A stretch of DNA of 9,133 nucleotides from Bacteroidota bacterium (GTDB taxonomy: Bacteria; Bacteroidota; Bacteroidia; Sphingobacteriales; Sphingobacteriaceae). Of the stretch, positions 1 to 6,254 are shown piece after piece. The first letter of the stretch is position 1, and each line of letters begins with the position of its first letter. A program made the position numbers and the translations under genes. The stretch spans positions 1-9,133 of the forward strand of contig JANYAB010000394.1 in NCBI GenBank assembly GCA_025355225.1, read 5' to 3'. The notes under the pieces are model-generated. The model made no database searches, was not told the origin of the DNA, and saw nothing but the letters and a program-made list of their open reading frames with translations.

Positions 1-3000
1 TTACAACCACAACCAGTAGTGGTAGCCTCCCGGGATTTACATTTATACCTCCACCAAAGATTGCTTCATTTGCGCCACTTGTTGCAATAGCAGGCAGTAC
101 TATTACACTAAATGGGGTAAATTTTGCGAATATCACAGGGGTTAGTTTCGGCGGGCAACCGGCAGCCTCATTTGCATTAGTATCACCAACTCAAATTACA
201 GCGGTATTGGGTTACGGCACAACGGGGGACATTATAGTGTACTCCCAGTCGGGCAACGATACAATTCATAATTTCAAGGTTTTGCCCCAAATAACATCAA
301 TAAGCCCAACGAGCGGAAACTATGGAACTACAGTCGACATTTCCGGCACAGGGTTTGGCGGTTTAATTTCTGTTACGATCGATGGTGATACGGTAAAATC
401 GTTCGGCGGTAATAGTTTGACAGATATATCTATTGTGGTTGGAGATGCAACTGCTGGAAATATAACCGTTACAACAACCGGCGGAAGCACCACTTATTCG
501 GGGTTTACCTATTATCCCCCACCAATAATTACCTCATTTATACCGGCCTCGGCCGCAGCGGGGGCAACCCTGACCATTAACGGCGCAAACTTTAGCCCTG
601 TCCCCTCCGAAAATATTGTTTATTTTGGAGCTGTCAAGGCAATTGTGACAGCAGCATCCGCTGCCTCGCTAACGGTTACGGTACCTATAGGCGCTACTTA
701 CCAGCCTATCAGCGTTATTTCGCATCAAAATATAGGCTATTCAAGTGTGCCTTTTATTTTAACATTTATCGGGGGCGGCCCTATTACGTCAAACTCTTTT
801 GGGGCTATATCAAATTTCAATTCGGGTAATAATCCGCGGTCTTTAATCGTTGCCGATTTGGATAACGACAATAAACCAGAATTGGTTATCCCAACCTATA
901 CCAGTGCGGGTGACATGGCTATAATATTGAGTAATAAAAGCAAACCGGGAAATATGAATTTTTCTTTCGGTGAGTTTGTGTTCTCCAGGAATGTTGAGGA
1001 TGGCGCCGTTGATGCGGGTGTAACAGATGCCGACATGGATGGCAAGCTTGACCTGGTTTTGCCGGGTGTTTACAATCAAATGCCTGGATACGTGACGGCT
1101 ACCCATATAGACCTGACCACGTCGCCGACATATATCGGGCATTTGCAAGCTTTAACTTATTTAGGAAACTATCAGGCATTTTTTGGAACAGGGCATGGAG
1201 TACCCAATGACATTGGAATAAGCGATATGGATGGCGATGGAAAAGCGGATTGTGTGATAGGACAACCCTATGGAACTTTTCCGAATGTAAAGTTGGCTGA
1301 TCTGGACGGCGACGGAAAAGCAGATGTTTTAGTTATAAACGGAAATAGTTTATCCACATACAAGAACATAAGTACCAAAGGAAACATAGCCTATGCTTCA
1401 AAGATCGATTATGATGCAGGTGGCCCGATAAGTCGCATCAGTACCGGAGACTTTGTTGGGGATGGAAAGCTGGATATTGCTGTCACTGTGCCCGGACAAT
1501 CAGGAGGCTCCATTGTGATATTTAAAAATGCAAGTACAACGGGAAATATTTCCTTCACCAAAGTACAAACCATTGCAGTTGACAGGGTGCCCGGAAGTAT
1601 TTGCGCAGGTGATCTGGATGGGGATGGAAAGATCGACCTTGTTATCGCAGCGGATAATCAAACATATACTGCCGGAAGTAACAAAGTATACGTGTATAAA
1701 AACACAGCGACAATCGGTTCGGTTTCTTTTGCTCCGCCCGTTGTAATTGATGCCGATGGCAGTGCAGGCCTGGTTATTGCTGATCTGGATGCTGATGGCA
1801 AACCCGATATTGCCGGGCTGGATTGGAGCAATGGTAATGTCTGGATATTAAGAAACCTCATCGGCTCACCTCAAATAACCGCGTTTAACCCTGCCGGAGG
1901 TGCTGACGGTACCACAATAAATATTACCGGCACCAATTTCACAGGTGCTACAGCGGTAACTATCGGCGGTTATAATGTAAAATCGTTTACGGTTAATTCT
2001 GCAACCAGTATTACAGCCGTAGCGGGAGCGGATACCTCCGGTTACATATCAGTTGTAACGCCGGCAAGTGTAAGTAATTCGCTTACTACTTTTACTTTTC
2101 TTTCATTGCCTGTTATCGTTGCAAACGGGCCATTGGCTTTTAATTTTGGCGGATCGGTTCAGTTAGATGCTACCCCGTTTAACAATAATTATACATTCCA
2201 ATGGGCAAAGGATGGGGTTAATATTATTGGCGCTACAAATTCATTTTATATCGCCACAGCTACGGGATCATACACTGTAAGCAACACCTTTGGACCAACC
2301 ACCTTAACTTCGGCGCCAACGATGGTAACTTCTGTTTTTACTTTGCCTGCATCGAACTTTAAGCTATCTGAAACTGGGGTTACCTGCAAGGGGAGCAATA
2401 ACGGCGCCATTAACATTACCGCAAATACGGCTCTAAATTACACGGCTACCGTCACCGTAAACGGTATTAGCCAAACATACGCGTTTACCACCACAACCTC
2501 AATTACAGGCCTGGCAGGCGGAATTTACAATATCTGTATCACGGTTGGAGGACATACAGATTACCAGCAGTGCTTTACTTTAGAACTGATCGAACCAAAG
2601 GACCTTTCTGTTTATGCAACCGTTAACAAAGCGATAAACAGTGTCATTTTGCAATTGGATGGGGCAAACGTTTATAATATTCAACTGAATGACGAGACCG
2701 TCACTACTTCATCCGGAAACATCACGTTACAGCTTAAAAGTGGTACAAACAAACTCATGGTTAGTACGGATAAGCTGTGCCAGGGCATTGTGGAAAAACT
2801 GATCAATGTTTCTGACGCCATTACACCATACCCTAATCCTTTCCAGGATGTACTGAACGTTAATCTTGGTAGTACCCTGGTAAATAAGGCGACAGTTAAA
2901 ATAATGGCCGTTAATGGAGGGCGCGTATTATTAAGCAGGGATTATGCTGGTCAGTACGGGGTGATACAGCTCAATGTTTCGGACCTTGAAATCGGTGTTT

Positions 3001-3056
3001 ATATATTGAGTTTAACATTGGATAATAAGGAAAGCATATATAAAATAACCAAATAA
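1..3056 (+). CDS. Secreted multidomain surface protein: IPT/TIG, FG-GAP/VCBS, Ig-like, T9SS sorting domain (5' partial)
   Basis: The reading frame is open from the first complete codon at position 3, giving about 1017 visible residues, so the N-terminus and signal peptide lie upstream. A TTG at 207 sits inside an IPT/TIG domain and is not the start. Domain order by position: end of one IPT/TIG (3-53); three IPT/TIG domains (54-290, 291-524, 525-780), each opening with an I-x-S-F/I-x-P pattern; seven FG-GAP/VCBS-type Asp-rich motifs of the form DxDxDGKxD between 855 and 1808, which in this family form a calcium-binding beta-propeller; another IPT/TIG (1869-2105); an Ig-like segment (2106-2340); a stretch with a TCKGSNNGAI motif resembling the SprB repeat (about 2370-2600); and a C-terminal type A sorting domain. 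The protein should cross the outer membrane by T9SS and stay on the surface or be released. An adhesive or glycan-binding role is only inferred. It is followed two bases later by a lipoprotein gene. Confidence 0.9.
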   Translation, partial: TTTTSSGSLPGFTFIPPPKIASFAPLVAIAGSTITLNGVNFANITGVSFGGQPAASFALVSPTQITAVLGYGTTGDIIVYSQSGNDTIHNFKVLPQITSISPTSGNYGTTVDISGTGFGGLISVTIDGDTVKSFGGNSLTDISIVVGDATAGNITVTTTGGSTTYSGFTYYPPPIITSFIPASAAAGATLTINGANFSPVPSENIVYFGAVKAIVTAASAASLTVTVPIGATYQPISVISHQNIGYSSVPFILTFIGGGPITSNSFGAISNFNSGNNPRSLIVADLDNDNKPELVIPTYTSAGDMAIILSNKSKPGNMNFSFGEFVFSRNVEDGAVDAGVTDADMDGKLDLVLPGVYNQMPGYVTATHIDLTTSPTYIGHLQALTYLGNYQAFFGTGHGVPNDIGISDMDGDGKADCVIGQPYGTFPNVKLADLDGDGKADVLVINGNSLSTYKNISTKGNIAYASKIDYDAGGPISRISTGDFVGDGKLDIAVTVPGQSGGSIVIFKNASTTGNISFTKVQTIAVDRVPGSICAGDLDGDGKIDLVIAADNQTYTAGSNKVYVYKNTATIGSVSFAPPVVIDADGSAGLVIADLDADGKPDIAGLDWSNGNVWILRNLIGSPQITAFNPAGGADGTTINITGTNFTGATAVTIGGYNVKSFTVNSATSITAVAGADTSGYISVVTPASVSNSLTTFTFLSLPVIVANGPLAFNFGGSVQLDATPFNNNYTFQWAKDGVNIIGATNSFYIATATGSYTVSNTFGPTTLTSAPTMVTSVFTLPASNFKLSETGVTCKGSNNGAINITANTALNYTATVTVNGISQTYAFTTTTSITGLAGGIYNICITVGGHTDYQQCFTLELIEPKDLSVYATVNKAINSVILQLDGANVYNIQLNDETVTTSSGNITLQLKSGTNKLMVSTDKLCQGIVEKLINVSDAITPYPNPFQDVLNVNLGSTLVNKATVKIMAVNGGRVLLSRDYAGQYGVIQLNVSDLEIGVYILSLTLDNKESIYKITK
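855..1808 (+). repeat. Block of seven FG-GAP/VCBS Asp-rich repeat motifs inside the surface protein
   Basis: Asp-rich nonapeptides of the DxDxDGKxD type start at 855, 1026, 1224, 1299, 1449, 1611 and 1782. The third and fourth are close together (75 bp apart) and nearly identical in DNA, differing mainly at third positions, which suggests a fairly recent internal duplication. Each is followed by a hydrophobic strand (for example a run resembling VLVINGN or LVIAADN), as expected for blades of an integrin-like propeller. Copy number and blade boundaries are read by eye. Confidence 0.8.
2817..3053 (+). other. Type IX secretion system C-terminal sorting domain (type A)
   Basis: The last 79 residues open with the diagnostic AITPYPNPFQDVLNV stretch and end with a GVYILSLTLDNKESIYKITK tail. 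This is the usual pattern of type A T9SS sorting domains: a YPNP motif, a central G-x-Y strand and a basic K-x-x-K end. In this family the domain directs the protein through the outer membrane and is then removed by the PorU sortase. The machinery itself is not in the window. Confidence 0.9.
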
Positions 3057-3058
3057 AG

Positions 3059-3736
3059 ATGAGGAGCTGGTTGATCTTGTTATTGGTTTTAATAGTTTAC
3101 GGGTGCGGTAAAAAAAGTACGCCGAAGCCTCCGGTTGTGACTTTGGCTGCAGCTACATTAATATTACCGGCCCAAAATGAGCCATGTACTACCGGGCAAG
3201 TTATTTCTGGTACGCAAAGCATTGTCACGTTTACCTGGAACACTGCAGCAAACGCTATTGGTTATGATGTGCATGTGAATAATTTGTTGACCGGCAGCAG
3301 CACAGTGCAATCGGTAACAGGTACTACTGTTTCGGAAACCCTGTTGCGTAATACCCCTTATTCATGGTCTGTGGTTTCAAAATCAGCGGCTTCCGGTATG
3401 GCAACAAGCGAGGTATGGAAGTTTTATAATGCCGGACCGGCTACAACTACTTATGCGCCATTCCCTGCCGACCTGGTCACACCCACCCTGGGACAAAATT
3501 TTTATTATACAACCACAGTAAACCTGGCATGGACAGGAAGCTCCGTTGATAATGATATTACCGGCTATGATATATACTTTGGCACCACAATTTCGCCGCC
3601 CTTATTCAAAAGTACAACCTTTATTAATCTAAATGTGCCTGTAAGCCCTAAAACCACTTATTATTGGAAAGTGATCACTAAGGATGCCAATGGAAACACT
3701 TCAGATTCGGGTCTGTTCCAGTTTACGAACAATTAG
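3059..3736 (+). CDS. Outer-membrane-type lipoprotein with two fibronectin-III-like domains
   Basis: The 225-residue product begins with a short hydrophobic signal peptide ending in a VYGC lipobox, so Cys16 would be lipidated by Lgt and cut by signal peptidase II. The residues after the cysteine are GKKSTPKPP, basic and proline-rich; they lack the acidic lipoprotein export signal known from Bacteroidota, which leans towards a periplasm-facing anchor. Two fibronectin-III-like beta-sandwich units follow (roughly residues 33-125 and 130-223). They carry matching strand patterns: IGYDVHV and YSWSVVSK in the first, ITGYDIYFG and YYWKVITKDANGN in the second. The ATG starts two bases after the stop of the surface protein gene, so the two are probably co-transcribed and may work at the same surface structure. 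No catalytic motif is visible; a binding or scaffolding role is inferred. Confidence 0.85.
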   Translation: MRSWLILLLVLIVYGCGKKSTPKPPVVTLAAATLILPAQNEPCTTGQVISGTQSIVTFTWNTAANAIGYDVHVNNLLTGSSTVQSVTGTTVSETLLRNTPYSWSVVSKSAASGMATSEVWKFYNAGPATTTYAPFPADLVTPTLGQNFYYTTTVNLAWTGSSVDNDITGYDIYFGTTISPPLFKSTTFINLNVPVSPKTTYYWKVITKDANGNTSDSGLFQFTNN

Positions 3737-3775
3737 TTATTGGTTGCGTATTTAGGTCATGTTAACTGTGTTGAC

Positions 3776-3787
3776 GATTGAACAATC
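3776..3787. promoter_or_regulatory. Short palindrome GATTGAACAATC upstream of the lutB-like gene
   Basis: A perfect five-base inverted repeat around a two-base centre, widened by imperfect TTG and CAA arms on either side. It lies 53 bp before the lutB-like ATG, in the only gap that can hold its promoter. The centre is too short for a stable RNA hairpin, so a protein-binding site is the likelier reading. In AT-rich DNA such a palindrome can easily arise by chance. Confidence 0.25.
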
Positions 3788-3827
3788 AACAAAATCTAAA
3801 TAATCAACCACTCTAAACAAAAAATCC

Positions 3828-3835
3828 TAATTTCG
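3828..3835 (+). promoter_or_regulatory. Possible -7 box TAATTTCG for the lutB-like gene
   Basis: TAATTTCG matches the Bacteroidota -7 consensus TAnnTTTG at all but one fixed position. Only five bases separate it from the ATG at 3841, so transcription would begin at or next to the start codon. No TTG-type -33 element is visible at the expected distance, which weakens the call. The E1 gene at 6255 has an almost identical arrangement. Confidence 0.35.
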
Positions 3836-3840
3836 CATTT

Positions 3841-5223
3841 ATGGGAAGTACCGCTGAAGAGTTTTTGGTCGCCTCTGAGGAAAAGGCGTTTGATATGGGC
3901 CACCGCCGTATCATCAATAACAATATCGGTAAATATGATGCGGCGGTTGTACGTGGTTTATCAAAAATGATCAACCTGGACAATGCCAAGCGCAAGGGCC
4001 ATGTGATCAAATGGAAGGTAATGGAGAACCTGGATAAGTTTTTACCAGAGTTTGAATCTAACTTTCAGAAACGCGGCGGCAAAGTGATTTGGGCAAATGA
4101 TGCTGAAGAAGCTAATCGCGAGATCCTGAATATCATCAAAAAGGCTGGTGCAAAAACTGTAGTAAAGTCAAAATCAATGGTTACGGAAGAAATTCATTTA
4201 AATGAATTTTTGGAAAGTAATCATATCGAATCTTTGGAAACCGACCTTGGCGAATATATTGTCCAATTGCTGGGGCAAAGGCCATATCATATTGTTACGC
4301 CGGCTATGCACCTCTCAAAAGAGGATATTGCCAAATTGTTTAATGAAAAGTTTGGTACACCAATAGATGCTACACCCGAACAACTTACCTTAAAAGCGAG
4401 GGAATTGTTGCGCGATAAATATGTGCAGGCAGACGTGGGTATTACAGGGGCTAATTTTTTAATTGCTGATACAGGTAGCATTGCCCTCACCGAGAATGAA
4501 GGTAATGCCAGGTTAAGCGTTAGTTTTCCTAAAATCCATATTGCAGTAGTGGGTATAGAAAAAATGATACCTTCCATGGCCGATCTTGATTTGTTCTGGC
4601 CAATGCTTTCCACCCACGGAACAGGGCAAAATCTTACCGTTTATAATACTATTCTGAGTGGCCCGCGCCAGCCGACCGAAACAGACGGGCCCGAGGAAAT
4701 GTATGTTATATTATTAGACAACGGCCGCACCAACCTGTTAGCAGAAAAGGAACAGCGGCAGGGGTTATATTGCATCCGTTGCGGAGCTTGTTTAAATGCC
4801 TGCCCGGTTTACCAGAACATTGGCGGCCACACTTATGAAACCACCTACAGCGGGCCGATAGGCTCCATTATTACCCCGCATATGCGCGGCATGGAAGAGT
4901 TTAAGCACCTGAGCTACGCCTCCAGTTTATGCGGCAAGTGCACCGAAGTTTGCCCGGTAAAGATCGACATTCATAAAATGTTATTGCTAAACCGGCGTAA
5001 TGCGGTAAAAGAGCAACTGGTAACCAAAACCGAACAATGGGGTTGGGCCATCTGGAAAAAGGGAATGATGAGCCGTAAACTCACCGATTTTTTGAGTGGA
5101 ACGATAAAAAACTACCTCCTTAAAACCTTCTTTAAAAAAACGTGGGGACATTTAAGAGAGATGCCAAAAGTTGCCGAAAAATCATTCAGCAAAATGTGGC
5201 TTGAACGGAATCAGGCAGATTAG
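3841..5223 (+). CDS. lutB: LutB/LldF-type iron-sulfur protein of L-lactate oxidation
   Basis: The 460-residue product follows the LutB family end to end. An N-terminal LUD (DUF162) region covers about residues 70-295, with the hallmark stretches KSKSMVTEE (109-117), ETDLGE (133-138) and ITGANFLIADTGS (201-213). A bacterial ferredoxin-like region follows, with two cysteine clusters: CIRCGACLNACP from Cys311 and CGKCTEVCP from Cys364. Together these supply ligands for two [4Fe-4S] clusters. LutA, LutB and LutC together oxidise L-lactate to pyruvate in the cytoplasm, with LutB expected to relay electrons. Family members usually sit in a lutABC operon; here neither lutA nor lutC is adjacent, so partners must be elsewhere or the complex differs. 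Length is close to Bacillus LutB, with a shorter C-terminal tail. The ATG at 3841 fits the family N-terminus, though there is no Shine-Dalgarno. The TAG stop overlaps the first unit of the downstream repeat. Confidence 0.9.
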   Translation: MGSTAEEFLVASEEKAFDMGHRRIINNNIGKYDAAVVRGLSKMINLDNAKRKGHVIKWKVMENLDKFLPEFESNFQKRGGKVIWANDAEEANREILNIIKKAGAKTVVKSKSMVTEEIHLNEFLESNHIESLETDLGEYIVQLLGQRPYHIVTPAMHLSKEDIAKLFNEKFGTPIDATPEQLTLKARELLRDKYVQADVGITGANFLIADTGSIALTENEGNARLSVSFPKIHIAVVGIEKMIPSMADLDLFWPMLSTHGTGQNLTVYNTILSGPRQPTETDGPEEMYVILLDNGRTNLLAEKEQRQGLYCIRCGACLNACPVYQNIGGHTYETTYSGPIGSIITPHMRGMEEFKHLSYASSLCGKCTEVCPVKIDIHKMLLLNRRNAVKEQLVTKTEQWGWAIWKKGMMSRKLTDFLSGTIKNYLLKTFFKKTWGHLREMPKVAEKSFSKMWLERNQAD

Positions 5224-5334
5224 TCCGAAAGTCGGAAAGTCCGCATAAGTCCGGAAGTTTTATTTGCGTACAATTAAGAATGGAATTTCTGGCTTTCCGA
5301 CTTACGGACTTTCGGTCTTCCCGACTTTCCGACT
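5222..5334. repeat. Inverted pair of 8-bp-period repeat arrays, possible bidirectional terminator
   Basis: The right arm (5291-5334) is a nearly perfect series of 8-bp steps: GGCTTTCC, GACTTACG, GACTTTCG, GTCTTCCC, GACTTTCC, then GACT. The left arm (5222-5257) is the same unit in reverse complement: AGTC, CGAAAGTC, GGAAAGTC, a ten-base variant CGCATAAGTC, then CGGAAG. The arms can pair over most of their length with some mismatches and one extra unit on the right, around a loop of about 33 bases. The element starts inside the lutB-like stop codon and ends four bases before the stop of the convergent gene, filling the whole gap. Its position suggests that it ends transcription from both sides. 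It could also be a REP-like dispersed repeat. Confidence 0.85.
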
Positions 5335-5338
5335 AAAC

Positions 5339-6193
5339 TCAATGTTTATTCCCAAACCCAAATTCTCTGTAGGTATTAGGCATTTCACTACTGCTGCTAA
5401 AAGCGAAAGTATAGGATGCCATCCAGGTTTCAAAATCAGCATTCTTATCAATAGAAGGTTCCATGTGAACTGTGCGTAAAAAATAAATACCTTCTCTGCT
5501 CAATTTAAAATAGATCAGCCCCTCCTTATCAGAAGATAGTTTTTGAGCGAACACATCTCCGGTAGCTGTTCTTACATATAATACTACAGTGGCGTTTACC
5601 AGGGGTTTCCCTTTTAGATTGATAGCGGCAATGATATCGTCACCATAGTGCCCCCGGTAGGGGTTGTCTTTTAAAATAATTTCGTACTCGTCGTTTAATG
5701 GCTTATCGAAATATTTACCGCTGTTTTTGTCAACCTCAACAAGTGATTTCAAATACCAGGTATACTTTTCTCTAAAACTGTCCTTACTTCCATTTTTTGC
5801 TTTTTCCGATTCTTTGATCAGACCCTCGTCGTCCAGTATCTTTAAAAAATCGTCCCGTTCAATTTCATCGGTAATAGATTTTCTTATCATTTCCAACTGA
5901 ACGAGTCCTTCATTTTCAAGTTGAAAGGAGACAATAGGCGTCGCGCTATCCTTTGCAACTATCATAAGGTCGGCTCTTTTCGACCCCACATATGCCATAA
6001 ATTTAGAAGTCTTTGACGCGTCGTACCGTAGTTCGTCCTGTTTGATGAATTGATTGGCCGTTATCAGGTGAAGATTTAGCTTATCCCCTTTATGTGAAAA
6101 GAAGTTTTCGGGCATAAGGACATAATCTTGCGCATTTACTTTAAACAATGCCAGGAAGAAAAAACAGAAAAAGAAAAAACCAGTACGTTTCAT
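5339..6193 (-). CDS. Exported DUF4198-like protein
   Basis: The 284-residue product has a classical signal peptide, basic at the start (MKR), then a very Phe-rich hydrophobic core, and a likely signal peptidase I site VNA|Q after residue 21. It should therefore be periplasmic, or surface-associated if further sorted. The mature part resembles DUF4198 (the NikM-like family). It opens with a strand pattern around DYVLMPENFFSHKGDKLNLHL, has a central REKYTWYLKSLVEV helix, and ends with a Gly/Asp-containing HYGDDIIAAINLKGKPLVNATVVLYVR strand pair typical of a carboxypeptidase-regulatory-like beta-sandwich. Related proteins are often linked to metal uptake, but no nickel or cobalt transporter is seen here, so no function is assigned. 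It ends in TGA next to the inverted repeat and diverges from the E1 gene across 61 bp. Confidence 0.8.
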   Translation of the reverse strand: MKRTGFFFFCFFFLALFKVNAQDYVLMPENFFSHKGDKLNLHLITANQFIKQDELRYDASKTSKFMAYVGSKRADLMIVAKDSATPIVSFQLENEGLVQLEMIRKSITDEIERDDFLKILDDEGLIKESEKAKNGSKDSFREKYTWYLKSLVEVDKNSGKYFDKPLNDEYEIILKDNPYRGHYGDDIIAAINLKGKPLVNATVVLYVRTATGDVFAQKLSSDKEGLIYFKLSREGIYFLRTVHMEPSIDKNADFETWMASYTFAFSSSSEMPNTYREFGFGNKH

Positions 6194-6224
6194 AGCGATG
6201 AAGATTGAATCATGTAAACATACA

Positions 6225-6239
6225 AAGTTTTAAAAACTT
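6225..6239. promoter_or_regulatory. 15-bp perfect palindrome in the divergent promoter region
   Basis: AAGTTTTAAAAACTT is a seven-base inverted repeat around a single A. It lies in the 61-bp gap between the divergent DUF4198-like and E1 genes, just upstream of the E1 -7-like box. On the minus strand, near-matches to the -7 consensus (AAACTTTG at 6223-6230 and TATGTTTA at 6215-6222) overlap or touch it. A shared operator is possible; A/T-only arms make chance occurrence a real alternative. Confidence 0.35.
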
Positions 6240-6242
6240 CAG

Positions 6243-6250
6243 TAGTTTCG
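6243..6250 (+). promoter_or_regulatory. Possible -7 box TAGTTTCG for the fused E1 gene
   Basis: TAGTTTCG has one mismatch to TAnnTTTG, the same mismatch as the box before the lutB-like gene, and is followed by C as there. Four bases separate it from the ATG at 6255, which would give a leaderless or nearly leaderless transcript. No convincing -33 element is seen. Confidence 0.35.
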
Positions 6251-6254
6251 CTAT

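Noticed and set aside
207..209. TTG as a possible start of the first gene
   Set aside because: The frame is open back to position 3 and the upstream residues complete an IPT/TIG domain and the end of another, so the true start is outside the window.
843..1148. Minus-strand open frame of 101 codons
   Set aside because: It is antisense to the FG-GAP block of the surface protein and its product looks like random shadow sequence.
3755..3775. Possible hairpin after the lipoprotein gene (GTCA ... TGAC ends)
   Set aside because: Only four bases pair around a long loop, and there is no GC-rich stem or T run, so a terminator is not supported.
4287..4613. Minus-strand open frame of 108 codons
   Set aside because: It lies wholly inside the LUD region of the lutB-like gene, whose family match is unambiguous.
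5264..5479. Plus-strand open frame of 71 codons across the convergent gap
   Set aside because: It runs through the inverted repeat and then antisense through the end of the DUF4198-like gene; its peptide is low complexity and has no family features.
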